Below are positions 1 through 8,886 of a stretch of 64,000 nucleotides of DNA, in pieces. Source of the DNA: Pedobacter sp. Hv1 (GTDB lineage: Bacteria > Bacteroidota > Bacteroidia > Sphingobacteriales > Sphingobacteriaceae); the NCBI RefSeq assembly GCF_001412215.1, contig NZ_LLWP01000003.1, positions 1 through 64,000 of the forward strand. The letters run 5' to 3'. Each line of letters starts with the position of its first letter. The first letter of the stretch is position 1. A program made the translations under genes and the position numbers. Under the pieces are notes generated by a model. It had not been told where the DNA came from, searched no databases, and worked only from the letters and a program-made list of their open reading frames with translations.

Positions 1-389
1 TCGACCTTTTTTATTTTTAATAGGACAAACTGCAGTCCTAGCCCTTTTCAGGCTCAAAGAAGCCCTATTTATTGAGTTTCCGAAAAACATTGTCCGTAGT
101 TCTTCGGTTTTTTCAGCCCCGCCTGCCTGCGGTAGGCAGGCTTTCCGTTGCTGCCGATGAAAAATCGGCATTCACTGCAATCAGGTTTATTTAACAAAGG
201 CAGTGGTTCTAGGCAAAATGCAACCTTAAATAGTTACATAGGCCTGCATTAAATAAACGGGATTGAAATGAAAATCCTTTTTGTATGCTGAGGCCTTCCG
301 AAGTACAAAAAGATTTAAATGTAAAGCCCGACTAACGTTAAAAAAACTTAGAAATTGGCTTTCCCAATCATTATTAGTCCATCATTGTT

Positions 390-412
390 GGTCGGGATTT
401 ACAATCTCGACC
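390..412. repeat. REP-like interspersed palindrome, copy 1
   Basis: A 23-bp imperfect palindrome that begins ggtcgggatt and ends aatctcgacc. Closely similar copies occur at 14069-14091, 14515-14537 and 23933-23954. All four lie between genes. Confidence 0.75.
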
Positions 413-428
413 CTAGCCCATTATAAAA

Positions 429-616
429 CACAAAGACACCAAGATCACAAAGCATAAACCTTAGTGCTTTTTTGCCTTCGTGGTAAAACCCCATTGTGCG
501 TTAGTTGGCGTCCTCGCCAACGGATAATGTGATCAATTATAAATCTAAAAAACACAAAGGCACCAAGAACACCAAGAATAGAACCTTAGTGCACTTAGTA
601 TCTTTGTGGTAAAAAC
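429..616. repeat. Two tandem-spaced CACAAAG-type repeats
   Basis: Two similar units of about 60 bp, roughly 429-489 and 551-616. Each starts cacaaagRcaccaag, contains aaccttagtgc, and ends near tcgtggtaaaa or tttgtggtaaaa. Each is weakly self-complementary (CACAAAG at one end, CTTYGTG at the other). They look like a dispersed non-coding repeat family, not a gene. Confidence 0.6.
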
Positions 617-632
617 TGATAAAGACTAATCG

Positions 633-1877
633 TTATTTAAACCCGAAAAGGAAAGGAAAAATAAAGGTTACGATAAGGGCCCAGACACAGTACACTGGTA
701 AGTACCAAGCAATGGCCTTGCCTACTGTATTTAATTCAGTTTTCTTAGACATATACCCATACAATTTGGTGGACACCAAAATGAGGTGGATCAAGATCAA
801 AATGTTTCCTCCTAAAACCGCAGCTCGGTTGGGTGTCATCCCCCACTCAGAAATCCGGAATACGATAGCAGAAAGTGCAATACCATTAACTACTATTGTG
901 ACTATTGAAAGGGCTAACAAGATTCCCATTGCTGCACGACTTTTGGCCGATGCGGGTGTACCTGCAATGGAGAAAAAGATAATGGCCATTACCCCAACAA
1001 GCAAAGCATTAAAGATCAAGAGAAATTCGCGGTTGTTGTAAGGATTTTTACCCGAGTACATAATTGCAACAAGGTAAACCACCAACATTACCAATACCAA
1101 TGGACTAAATATTTTGGCAATTACTGGCGATACCTTACCCACCAATTGTGGATTGGTCTGTGTAAGATATGTCCCGACAATAGGTGCTGCAGCAGCCCCA
1201 AAAAAGCCAACATTTTCCATATAAACTTCAGCAATATTGTAACCTATTAAAGAGAAAAGGCCAATGGTAACCGCACTCATTAGTCCCCCCGCAATTAAAA
1301 TCAAGGTAGTCATTACCACCAGGTCGCCATTGTATTTCAAAAAACCAAGTCTTTTCTCGCTATCATTTTGTACGCCCCCAACAAAGGCAAGGCCCAATCC
1401 GCCCCATAAGAACAAGACCAGGTGAGCACATGACAACATCAGTGTATCGCTATGCTTAACGTTTGGCAATAGGTTGATAAAGATCAAACCTGCAAGCATT
1501 GCTCCAGCTAGAAAAATAACCTTAGAAATAGCTAATTTATTCTTCCAGGCAAAGTAGACCGTAAGCATTGGAAAAACGATAAATCCAATATTTCTTGGGT
1601 AGAAAAAATCTTCACTTATAGAAAATATGGCCGGTAGCTTTGCAATGGTACCCGCAATAAGTGCAGCAATAATTACAAAAACGAGGTCTGTACGAGTTCC
1701 CCACGAGATTTCGTCGCTGGTAAAGTTTAAACGTTCGTTCCAATAACTTGCCAAGGTACTGTCTTTAATTTCAGGATATAGGGAATTAAATGCCCGTTTA
1801 AATCCTGTTTTATCTTTTCTGTACAACTGCTCTAGTTGTGCAGGTTGATCGAGATTGTTAAGAATCTGTGTTTTCAT
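633..1877 (-). CDS. Polytopic membrane protein, DUF4153-like
   Basis: 414 residues. A soluble N-terminal stretch of about 60 residues is followed by roughly ten hydrophobic segments to the C-terminus. The segment near residue 350 (NRAAVLGGNILILIHLILV) resembles the conserved part of the DUF4153/DUF4173 membrane families of Bacteroidota; this assignment is from memory and tentative. It starts 38 bp downstream of the 112-residue membrane protein gene and is probably co-transcribed with it. No catalytic motif is seen, so no function is proposed. Confidence 0.6.
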   Translation of the reverse strand: MKTQILNNLDQPAQLEQLYRKDKTGFKRAFNSLYPEIKDSTLASYWNERLNFTSDEISWGTRTDLVFVIIAALIAGTIAKLPAIFSISEDFFYPRNIGFIVFPMLTVYFAWKNKLAISKVIFLAGAMLAGLIFINLLPNVKHSDTLMLSCAHLVLFLWGGLGLAFVGGVQNDSEKRLGFLKYNGDLVVMTTLILIAGGLMSAVTIGLFSLIGYNIAEVYMENVGFFGAAAAPIVGTYLTQTNPQLVGKVSPVIAKIFSPLVLVMLVVYLVAIMYSGKNPYNNREFLLIFNALLVGVMAIIFFSIAGTPASAKSRAAMGILLALSIVTIVVNGIALSAIVFRISEWGMTPNRAAVLGGNILILIHLILVSTKLYGYMSKKTELNTVGKAIAWYLPVYCVWALIVTFIFPFLFGFK

Positions 1878-1915
1878 ATGATCATAACTTTAAATAAATC
1901 TACTGTGTTCCCTAC

Positions 1916-2254
1916 TTAATTCCAATACGTACCACTCAAGCCTAAAACGGATCCCATCCATATGCCAATCATAAAGATGACAAAACTGATCAGATCTGCA
2001 ATGATGCGATGCCATCCACCCTTCGAGCGGATTTCGTCCATGTAGTAATAAATTGCACCACCTACTGCACCTGCAAATGGAACAATAAGCAATGGCCTAA
2101 TCATCCACCAATTTCCCCACTCTGGTTTGCCTTGCCCTGCACTGATCAGAAAAGCAGAAATGAGCACTAGACCGATAATTGCGCCTTGCACCATCCTTTT
2201 ACTTCGCGAACCACGATGGATGAATGGCAGTATTAAATTCTCTTTTGTTGTCAT
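1916..2254 (-). CDS. Small membrane protein of unknown function
   Basis: 112 residues with three hydrophobic segments (about residues 25-42, 50-70 and 85-108). A basic N-terminus (HRGSRSKRM) suggests a cytoplasmic start. I do not recognise a family. It is followed after 38 bp by the larger membrane protein gene, which suggests a two-gene unit. A palindromic motif at 2291-2312, about 37 bp upstream of the start, is shared with the promoter region of the membrane/regulator pair next door. Confidence 0.6.
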   Translation of the reverse strand: MTTKENLILPFIHRGSRSKRMVQGAIIGLVLISAFLISAGQGKPEWGNWWMIRPLLIVPFAGAVGGAIYYYMDEIRSKGGWHRIIADLISFVIFMIGIWMGSVLGLSGTYWN

Positions 2255-2290
2255 AATAATTTATTTTTTTATTGGTTTATATTTTATTTA

Positions 2291-2312
2291 AAAGAACTTT
2301 GTTTTTCAAAGT
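2291..2312 (-). promoter_or_regulatory. Candidate operator ACTTTG-N5-CAAAGT
   Basis: Read on the minus strand this is ACTTTGAAAAACAAAGT followed by TCTTT, a perfect 6+6 inverted repeat. Almost the same string recurs at 3269-3290 upstream of the gene at 2639-3265. Two near-identical motifs upstream of two neighbouring units suggest a shared regulator, most simply the winged-helix protein encoded at 2340-2642. This is inference. Confidence 0.4.
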
Positions 2313-2339
2313 ATAGGTATAAAAAAAAAGTACACCTCC

Positions 2340-2642
2340 TTATTTCATTTGTGATTTAATTAAATTTTCCAAAGCCTTTAAGTGTTGATTGAAGGCAGCT
2401 ACACCAGCTTTGGTAATAAAATAGCTCGTATGCGGTTTTTTGCCAACAAACGATTTGCTCACATCAATAAAACCATCCTTCTCTAGTGCTTTGATATGGC
2501 TTGCCAAATTCCCATCAGTAAGATCGAGATATTCCTTTAACTCATTAAAACTGAGTTTCTCGTTTACTGCTAGGGCCGACATAATGCCAAGTCTTATCCT
2601 ACTCTCAAAGGCCTTATGAAATCCTTCTATCGTTAACTTCAC
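2340..2642 (-). CDS. Small winged-helix transcriptional regulator
   Basis: 100 residues from a GTG start at 2642, chosen because GTGA overlaps the TGA stop of the upstream membrane gene (4-bp overlap), a typical translational coupling. A longer reading frame upstream would run inside that gene. The sequence FESRIRLGIMSALAVNEKLSFNELKEYLDLTDGNLASHIKALEKDGFIDV fits an ArsR/MarR-like winged helix of the DUF-type 'HTH_27' class, with the recognition helix near residues 38-52 and a wing at about 60-75. It probably represses or activates its own operon, in which it is paired with a membrane protein. Confidence 0.75.
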   Translation of the reverse strand: MKLTIEGFHKAFESRIRLGIMSALAVNEKLSFNELKEYLDLTDGNLASHIKALEKDGFIDVSKSFVGKKPHTSYFITKAGVAAFNQHLKALENLIKSQMK

Positions 2643-3265
2643 CGTTCGTATTTGTAATGGAGATAAATACCTGTAATAATGTGCAGCACCCCAAAGCCTA
2701 TTGCCCAGCATAAAAGACCGTAACCAATAAAATAGGCACCAACTAAACCTAGCGCAATCTCCATCAGTCCCAACACTTTCATCTCTGAATAAGTAAACTT
2801 GCTTGCGTTATACATGGCCAGGCCATAAAACACCAAGGTAAGCGGGGCTACTAATCCAAGTAATCCCTTAGCAATCAAAATAAGAATCAATACACCCCCT
2901 GTTACCAATGGGATGGCCATATTGATCAACATTTGTTTGGAGGTAGCGTTCCAGATCTTTTCGTTGCGTTTATTCGCTTTTCTAGCCGAAAGAAAAATCG
3001 CTGTGCCTAAGGTAAGGATCAAAATTGCCAATGCCAGTCCGATTAATTGTACAAGTGTGGCCGACCAGCCTTCTGTTTCAACAGGTTTATAAACAATCTC
3101 GTTAGGATTAAAGTAAAATAACTTGTAGGCTATCCAAGCCCCTGCAAGGGCGTAAATACCAGCCATGATACCCGCCCAACCCGAGAGCGAGAGGAATTTG
3201 GAGGTCCGTTCCATCATGGTACGGATGGCCGCAATATCTCCGATATAATCCTTTTCTTCTTTCAT
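2639..3265 (-). CDS. Membrane protein paired with winged-helix regulator
   Basis: 208 residues with about five hydrophobic segments (residues 30-50, 75-95, 115-145, 150-165, 175-200) after a cytoplasmic N-terminus (MKEEKDYIGDIAAIRTMMERTSKF). The N-terminal 'IRxMMERTSKFxSLSGWAGIMAG' pattern recurs in Bacteroidota membrane proteins encoded next to small winged-helix regulators. It overlaps that regulator by 4 bp, so the two form one operon. The function is unknown; a sensor or partner role for the regulator is a guess from the pairing. Confidence 0.65.
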   Translation of the reverse strand: MKEEKDYIGDIAAIRTMMERTSKFLSLSGWAGIMAGIYALAGAWIAYKLFYFNPNEIVYKPVETEGWSATLVQLIGLALAILILTLGTAIFLSARKANKRNEKIWNATSKQMLINMAIPLVTGGVLILILIAKGLLGLVAPLTLVFYGLAMYNASKFTYSEMKVLGLMEIALGLVGAYFIGYGLLCWAIGFGVLHIITGIYLHYKYER

Positions 3266-3268
3266 TTG

Positions 3269-3314
3269 AAAGTACTTTTTTTTTCAAAGTTAAATATTAG
3301 TTTTAGATTTGCAA
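3269..3314 (-). promoter_or_regulatory. Bacteroidota-type promoter with overlapping palindrome
   Basis: On the minus strand TTG (3314-3312), a 19-bp spacer and TAACTTTG (3292-3285) match the Bacteroidota primary-sigma consensus TTTG-N19-TAnnTTTG. The -7 box runs straight into the 3269-3290 motif (ACTTTG, A-run, AAAGTACTTT) that also occurs at 2291-2312. The implied leader to the ATG at 3265 is very short. Confidence 0.55.
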
Positions 3315-3386
3315 GTAATCTCACAAAATTATTTGAGGGAGAGCGACCATTTTTGGTTACTCATAAGGTATTTAGAGGAGGAAAAG

Positions 3387-4154
3387 ATGATGAAACACTT
3401 TGTTGCTAAGGATTCCATTGTTCGCCAGATTTGGGGAAGTGGAGATACCATTTTATTGATTTTTGCAGGTGCCTCGGCAGAATTTGCCTTAAACAAGGCG
3501 GTAGATTGGCTATATTTTACTGGCCGTTTACCTGCCGACCCTTTAAAGCGATTATTTTCAACGGTTTCGTATGCCAGGCAGATCGTTTTTTCAACTTACG
3601 ATGAGGCCATGCATGCCATTGATAAAATCTCAAGCATACACAAAGGTGTAGAAGAACAGCGTGGGCAACAAATTCCCGATTGGGCCTACCGGGATGTGTT
3701 GTATATGTTAATGGATTATTCTATTCGGTCTTTTGAGCTTTTGGAGCGGAAGTTAAGTACTCAAGAAAAAGAAGAAGTATTCAACGTATTCTACAGAATG
3801 GGCTCTCGGATGGCCATCAAAGCCTTACCCACTACATTTGAAGACTGGCAAGTAATGCGTACAACTGCGCTAGAAGAAAACCTCATTAAAGGCGATTTTA
3901 CTATAGACCTGTACAAACAATACCGCAAACACTTGGGCTGGGTAAGGTACATGATATTGAAACAATCGCAAATCTTATTATTACCAACCAAGGTCAATCA
4001 GCTGTTAGGTTTAGGGAAAAGCATTTTTGCAGTACTAATGTTAAAGTTGTACAAACTTAGCCGTTTGATCAGGGTCAAAACGATTCTTAAAAATGCGCTT
4101 TTACCTGCTGCTTACAAGAAAGAAATTATGGCATTGGATAGTTACAAGAGATAG
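3387..4154 (+). CDS. MpaB-like oxygenase, DUF2236 family
   Basis: 256 residues from the ATG at 3387. An upstream ATG at 3309 would add 26 residues that look unlike the family start. The N-terminus (MMKHFVAKDSIVRQIWGSGDTILLIFAGASAEFALNKAVDWLYFTGRLPADPLKRLFST) matches the DUF2236 / ER-bound oxygenase mpaB / latex-clearing oxygenase fold. This is a mostly helical family in which some members bind heme b. The exact substrate cannot be told. It is divergent from the membrane/regulator pair and shares a 120-bp intergenic region with it. Confidence 0.7.
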   Translation: MMKHFVAKDSIVRQIWGSGDTILLIFAGASAEFALNKAVDWLYFTGRLPADPLKRLFSTVSYARQIVFSTYDEAMHAIDKISSIHKGVEEQRGQQIPDWAYRDVLYMLMDYSIRSFELLERKLSTQEKEEVFNVFYRMGSRMAIKALPTTFEDWQVMRTTALEENLIKGDFTIDLYKQYRKHLGWVRYMILKQSQILLLPTKVNQLLGLGKSIFAVLMLKLYKLSRLIRVKTILKNALLPAAYKKEIMALDSYKR

Positions 4155-4222
4155 TTTTTGTTCCTGGTATTACGGATACAAAACCGAGTTGGCAAATGGC
4201 CTTAGCAGCCTACTTTATGATG

Positions 4223-5002
4223 CTATTTCAACTTTAAGTTTTCACTATCAGTCTTAAATTTTTTAAAATAGACTGCTAACAATTTTTTGTCCACTTTTTT
4301 ATCCGTTTTCATTTCCCAGATCATCTCACGTCTTGGAATATCTACATCACTTTGTGCAATTTGTTTTGCTACACCATTATAAATGATTTGGGTTTTTACC
4401 AGCTTGCTATCATTTATCCTATCCAAACTATTTGAAAATGTAAAGTCGAATTTTTTAAACTGACTATCGTAATGTCTAATGATACTATCAGGGTCTGCCG
4501 TGGTGGTCTTTTTAAAGAGATACCTCTCCATTTTTTGATATTTATCCTTTTGTATGATTTCAGCTGGTTGACCAAGGTCTAGGCTTAAAACTCTAAAATT
4601 ATTGCTATCAATGCCCCGATCCAATAACAAAGAATCAAGATTAAAAATTCTACCATTAAACTGGTTTACCCTGTCGTGACCATATACTAATCCCCTACTC
4701 GAATTTTTGTTGATTAGATAATATAGAACAATGGTATCTTTTTCTATTTTACGTTCTAATTTAACAGATTGATTCGATCGGTTTTCTCTAATCTTGTATA
4801 CAACAAAAACTCTATCCTCATCTTTAAAACCAATACTGGTTCTTGTTGTAAGGTTGCGAAATAAATTTTGTTCTACTAAAAAAAACTGGCCTTTAACTTG
4901 TACTTCTAAAGTGGTGATATCTTCACTACTTTTCTCATTCTTCTTGAAAGGTAGTAATGTGATGATAAAAGCCAATGCCGCATAAAATATGATTGTTTTC
5001 AT
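4223..5002 (-). CDS. Secreted protein of unknown function
   Basis: 259 residues. A hydrophobic N-terminus (MKTIIFYAALAFIITLLPF) could be a signal peptide or anchor, followed by a charged stretch. The body is rich in Lys, Asp and Ser with beta-prone segments. No motif is recognised. It stands alone, convergent with the plus-strand oxygenase gene and 111 bp from the stop of the TonB receptor that lies upstream on the same strand. Confidence 0.55.
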   Translation of the reverse strand: MKTIIFYAALAFIITLLPFKKNEKSSEDITTLEVQVKGQFFLVEQNLFRNLTTRTSIGFKDEDRVFVVYKIRENRSNQSVKLERKIEKDTIVLYYLINKNSSRGLVYGHDRVNQFNGRIFNLDSLLLDRGIDSNNFRVLSLDLGQPAEIIQKDKYQKMERYLFKKTTTADPDSIIRHYDSQFKKFDFTFSNSLDRINDSKLVKTQIIYNGVAKQIAQSDVDIPRREMIWEMKTDKKVDKKLLAVYFKKFKTDSENLKLK

Positions 5003-5113
5003 AAATTTTTGTTATCCCAATTTGTCTTATCCCCTGATTGATCTAAAAGCAAGCTAGCAAAAGTTTAGGATTAACTTATTAAAATTTACAAACTTAAAAT
5101 ATGCTTAGACCAT

Positions 5114-7807
5114 CTATTTGATTCTGCCATTTTCATTTTCAAGTGCAGAGCTTCTACTTCTTGGTCCTTTAGCATTACCTGAGCTAAACCGGTAACTAAA
5201 ATTGAGCTTTACTTGTTGGGCTTCAAAATAACTGTAGTTACGGATATAGAGCCCCGCCACACTTTGTATAGAGCTGGCTTTGGTACCTTTATAAATATCG
5301 CTAAACACCAACCTTAAGGTGGCTTTATTGTCCATGAAATTGCGCTGTAAGCCTAAATCTACCTGACTGGTAGGTCTGGCAAATTGGTTGGCTCCCGACA
5401 AACGTTTGGAATTGTAAACACTTACTATTTCTCCGGTCATCTTGTAGGGCAGTTTAAAAGTCTGTTGCAGGCTCAATCTTGCAGCAGTTTGTTTCAGGTT
5501 CAGCTTTCTGTTTGCACCAAAATCGATGTTATTGTAAAGGCCAAACAAAGTACCGTTAAAAGTCATGTTCCACCACTTGGTTGGCACAAGGGTTTGGGTA
5601 AGCATTAGGGCCAAATGTTGCTGTATACCCAAGTTGCGTGGCACCATTACAATTTTGGTTTGGTCTACTGTATCGGTTACTTCCACACTAAAATTATCGG
5701 TATAGGTATAGCTTAGGCCTATAATAGTAGAACTTTTATACACATATTGCAATAAGGCTCTTTGGCTAAGCTGAGGTTCTAAGAAAGGATTACCCTGCCA
5801 ATAAGAAAGTTCATCTAACAGGTAGATAAAAGGGTTCAAATTCTGGTAAGCGGGTCTATCTATCCTTCTCGAGTAACTGAACGAAAAGTTATGTGCTGCT
5901 GAGGGTTTGATCGCCGCCGAAAAGAAAGGGAATAGATTGGTATAATTTCTGGTGGTAATTTTGGCGTTTCCGGCACTGCCAGAAGTTGCATTCAATTTCC
6001 CTTCAGAAGCCGAATTTTCTACCCTTAACCCAGCCTGAAGCTGCCATTTGCCTACGTCTTTTTTATAGTTGACATAGGCACTTGTAATTTCCTCACGATA
6101 GGCAAAACGGTTCGTTCTAGAGAGATCTATAAATTCACCATTGGGCTTTACCTCTAAAAATTTGGCATCATTGTCTGCCGATACTGATGAATATTTAGTA
6201 CCTGTTTCTAGTTTCCCCTTCCATAGATTGGTGGTATAATCTACCTTAATGGCTTTAAGTCCAATTTTATTGGCATTGATAGAACGGTAAAGGTTATCGC
6301 TAATTACGGTCTGATTTGCCGCAGTATATTTGTTAGATTGAAGATTGCCCGAACCCTTGGTATAATCGCCATAATCTGCATCAATGTTAATGATCCTTCC
6401 TAAAGTATCCTCGTATTTGTAATTTAGGTTAACGTTGTAACGTTGGGTCTGTTGGTAATAATAATCGTTAACGGCCGTAAGTGTTTGGTCGATATTGCTT
6501 GTTGGCATTAAACCGATATCGGTTCTGGTATCGGTTATCCCACCTCCAAAAATAAAATTACCATTGAGCAAAATACCGATCGTATGGTTTTTGTTAATTG
6601 TAAAATCGGCACCCAATCTCGACCCCATCTTATTCCGTTTGTCTGTATCGTCGGTAAAACTATTGTAGAACTTTCCCTCCTGAATACGGTCTGCACCATA
6701 GAGATAAGAGTAGTAACCTAAAAAATGATTGTAATTGCCGTAAAGGTTCAAGCGGTTTTTTCTGTAACTAAAAGAAAGGTCTTGGTTGTTTCTGAGGTAT
6801 ACCCCATAACTCAGCCCTGTAGTAAAGCCCGCACTGAAACCTTGTATCATCGATTTCAAAGTCTTTACGTTGATAATACCAGCAGTACCCGAAGCATCGT
6901 ATTTGGCACTTGGGCTATTGATAATTTCTATCGATTTGATGTCTGATGACGACATTGATTTGAGCAATTCTGCAATCTCTCTACTCGAGAGGTAAGTTTG
7001 TTTACCATCTATTAGTACCGCAGCCCCAGCCTTTCCGTTAAGGGAGATGTTATTGTCGGCACCTACAGTTACCCCTGGTGCCCTACTCAATACTTCTAAT
7101 GCGTTTGAGCCTTGTGCATTGATGCTTTTAGCTACATTGAACACAATATTTCCACCATCCATTTCTATTAACTTCTGGTTGCCGGTAACTTTCACTTCAT
7201 TTAACAGTTTTGCTTTGGGCATTAACTTCAATTTTCCAAATACTTTGTAGGGTAAATTAGACTCTGTTAGCAAAAATTTAAGCGCTAAAACCTCGTAACC
7301 AATAGATGATATTTTTAACGTATAAGCTTTGTTGGCCTGCAGGTTGTGTGCAAACTGAAAGCTGCCTTGCTCATTGGCTATTGCCCCATTGATCTGTACT
7401 TCATCTGTTAACAGCGAAATGGTGGCGAAAGGCACCGCATGACCTTCTGGATTAACCACATTTCCAGACAGGAGTGTTTTCGTTACGCCATCTTCTTCTT
7501 TTTTCAACAGTCTTTTGCTGCCAATTACAATCATATTTTCTGACAGTACCTGATGAAAAAGTTGTTTGCTCGAAAGCACACTATCCAGCACCTTTAAAAC
7601 GGGGAGTTGAGTCACTTTTATCGAAACTAGCATCGTATCTGAAACCACTTCATCACTATATACAAAGGTATAGCCACATTGGGTTCCAATTTGTTTAAAT
7701 AAAGTGTAAATGGGTTGTTTATTCAGGTTTAGGGTTACTTTTCTGTCTTGGCCATACAATAGCCCACCAACAGCAATGAGTAACAACAGTAATATCAATT
7801 TCTTCAT
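5114..7807 (-). CDS. TonB-dependent outer-membrane transducer/receptor
   Basis: 897 residues. Order: signal peptide (1-19, ending LLYGQ); an STN signalling domain (about 20-105, KVTLNLNKQPIYTLFKQIGTQCGYTFVYSDE); a carboxypeptidase-regulatory-like repeat (about 115-200); a plug (about 215-315, with VLSRAPGVTVGADNNISLNGKAG); and an OMP_b-brl_3-type barrel to the end. The STN domain marks a transducer that contacts a FecR anti-sigma. The fecR-like gene starts 2 bp away upstream and the sigma gene lies beyond it, so this is a cell-surface signalling trio. The ligand cannot be read from the sequence. Confidence 0.9.
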   Translation of the reverse strand: MKKLILLLLLIAVGGLLYGQDRKVTLNLNKQPIYTLFKQIGTQCGYTFVYSDEVVSDTMLVSIKVTQLPVLKVLDSVLSSKQLFHQVLSENMIVIGSKRLLKKEEDGVTKTLLSGNVVNPEGHAVPFATISLLTDEVQINGAIANEQGSFQFAHNLQANKAYTLKISSIGYEVLALKFLLTESNLPYKVFGKLKLMPKAKLLNEVKVTGNQKLIEMDGGNIVFNVAKSINAQGSNALEVLSRAPGVTVGADNNISLNGKAGAAVLIDGKQTYLSSREIAELLKSMSSSDIKSIEIINSPSAKYDASGTAGIINVKTLKSMIQGFSAGFTTGLSYGVYLRNNQDLSFSYRKNRLNLYGNYNHFLGYYSYLYGADRIQEGKFYNSFTDDTDKRNKMGSRLGADFTINKNHTIGILLNGNFIFGGGITDTRTDIGLMPTSNIDQTLTAVNDYYYQQTQRYNVNLNYKYEDTLGRIINIDADYGDYTKGSGNLQSNKYTAANQTVISDNLYRSINANKIGLKAIKVDYTTNLWKGKLETGTKYSSVSADNDAKFLEVKPNGEFIDLSRTNRFAYREEITSAYVNYKKDVGKWQLQAGLRVENSASEGKLNATSGSAGNAKITTRNYTNLFPFFSAAIKPSAAHNFSFSYSRRIDRPAYQNLNPFIYLLDELSYWQGNPFLEPQLSQRALLQYVYKSSTIIGLSYTYTDNFSVEVTDTVDQTKIVMVPRNLGIQQHLALMLTQTLVPTKWWNMTFNGTLFGLYNNIDFGANRKLNLKQTAARLSLQQTFKLPYKMTGEIVSVYNSKRLSGANQFARPTSQVDLGLQRNFMDNKATLRLVFSDIYKGTKASSIQSVAGLYIRNYSYFEAQQVKLNFSYRFSSGNAKGPRSRSSALENENGRIK

Positions 7808-7809
7808 CC

Positions 7810-8829
7810 TTAATCTTTAATCACCACCAACTTATTGCTGATTGTATAGGTTAACGGATAGGAAAGTTTAAGTGCCTCTAAGGCCTGTTGTATGGTTTCG
7901 TTGGTAAAGGTTCCGCTAAAGCGTTTTTCTTTTAACAGCTCGCTCTTTACTTCTATCTTCAGGTCGTATTTTTTCTCTAGGCGTAGGGCCAGGTCTTTGA
8001 GTTTTTCCTTTTGGAAGGTCAAAGTATCTGAAGTCCATTTGGTTTCTTTTAGCAGTAGCTCAGGTGCAATGGGCAGTACTGCAAACTGATCGTTTTTTGA
8101 ACTGAGCTTAGAAAAAATCAGCTTTTGGTTGGGCTGAAGCAGCACTTGATGTTTTTGATCGAGCCTGTTAGTTACTTGAATTGACCCTCTGATCAGCGCC
8201 ACCTGGATGTTGGGGTTTCCTTGATAAGCATTGACATTAAAAGCGGTACCCTTTACCTCTATATCAATATTTCCGGCATGGATAAACAAGGGCACCTCTT
8301 TGTTTTTAGCCACATCAAAATAAGCTTCACCTTCTAAAAATATTTCACGTTGTTGTTTACCAAAAGTTTTGTTGTAGCGGAGGGTCGATTTTTTGTTCAA
8401 CCATATTTTAGTTCCATCAGCTAACAACTTGAAAGTTTTTTCATTTGTGGCAACAAGGGTAATGAAGTTTTGCTCGGCGTTGCGGTTTAACAAATGATTA
8501 CCTAACACCCCAGCGCCAATTAACAATACCAATACAGCTGCCACCTTTAACCAAGTGGTATAAGCACGGGTTTGTTTGAGTGCCGAATAATTGAACCGTT
8601 CTTTAAAACCTTGCGCTTCGGCTATCTCGATCATTTTCCAGGTTTGTTTGAGCTGATCTATTTTTGGCTCAACCGTTTGGTGCTGCTCAAAATAATGGTG
8701 AAGCTCGGTGGCCAAGCGTTGATACTCCTCATTGTTTTCAATGGCCTGAGCCAAGGCCGCACTATCGCTTGGTGCAATCTCTCCAGAGAGCTGGTTAGAT
8801 AGTAGGGCTAAAAAATTTTCTTTGTTCAT
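7810..8829 (-). CDS. FecR-family anti-sigma factor
   Basis: 339 residues. A cytoplasmic N-terminal region (about 1-90) is followed by one transmembrane segment (TTWLKVAAVLVLLIGAGVLGNHLL, about 91-114). The periplasmic FecR domain follows (about 125-225, with LADGTKIWLNKKSTLRYNKTF and the GEAYFDVAK motif), and then a C-terminal DUF4974-type domain (from about 265). It sits between the ECF sigma gene (57 bp upstream) and the TonB transducer (2 bp downstream). Its expected role is to hold the sigma factor until the transducer senses its ligand. Confidence 0.93.
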   Translation of the reverse strand: MNKENFLALLSNQLSGEIAPSDSAALAQAIENNEEYQRLATELHHYFEQHQTVEPKIDQLKQTWKMIEIAEAQGFKERFNYSALKQTRAYTTWLKVAAVLVLLIGAGVLGNHLLNRNAEQNFITLVATNEKTFKLLADGTKIWLNKKSTLRYNKTFGKQQREIFLEGEAYFDVAKNKEVPLFIHAGNIDIEVKGTAFNVNAYQGNPNIQVALIRGSIQVTNRLDQKHQVLLQPNQKLIFSKLSSKNDQFAVLPIAPELLLKETKWTSDTLTFQKEKLKDLALRLEKKYDLKIEVKSELLKEKRFSGTFTNETIQQALEALKLSYPLTYTISNKLVVIKD

Positions 8830-8886
8830 TGTTCAAAGGCTTACAACTTAAAGACACCTGCGTTTAAAGAATTACTCATTGCCACT

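Larger units (their letters stand above)
1..632. other. Gene-free repeat-rich intergenic stretch
   Basis: No convincing coding frame is visible. The stretch holds several short palindromes: arms gcctgcct/aggcaggc at 121-141, tgccgat/atcggca at 152-170, and gttggcg/cgccaac at 504-521. It also holds one copy of the GGTCGGGATT palindrome (390-412) and two related CACAAAG-type repeats. It lies downstream of the minus-strand gene that ends at 633, and its left side is cut by the window edge. Confidence 0.7.

Noticed and set aside
712..1041. Plus-strand frame of 109 codons
   Set aside because: It lies wholly inside the minus-strand membrane protein gene and has no family resemblance.
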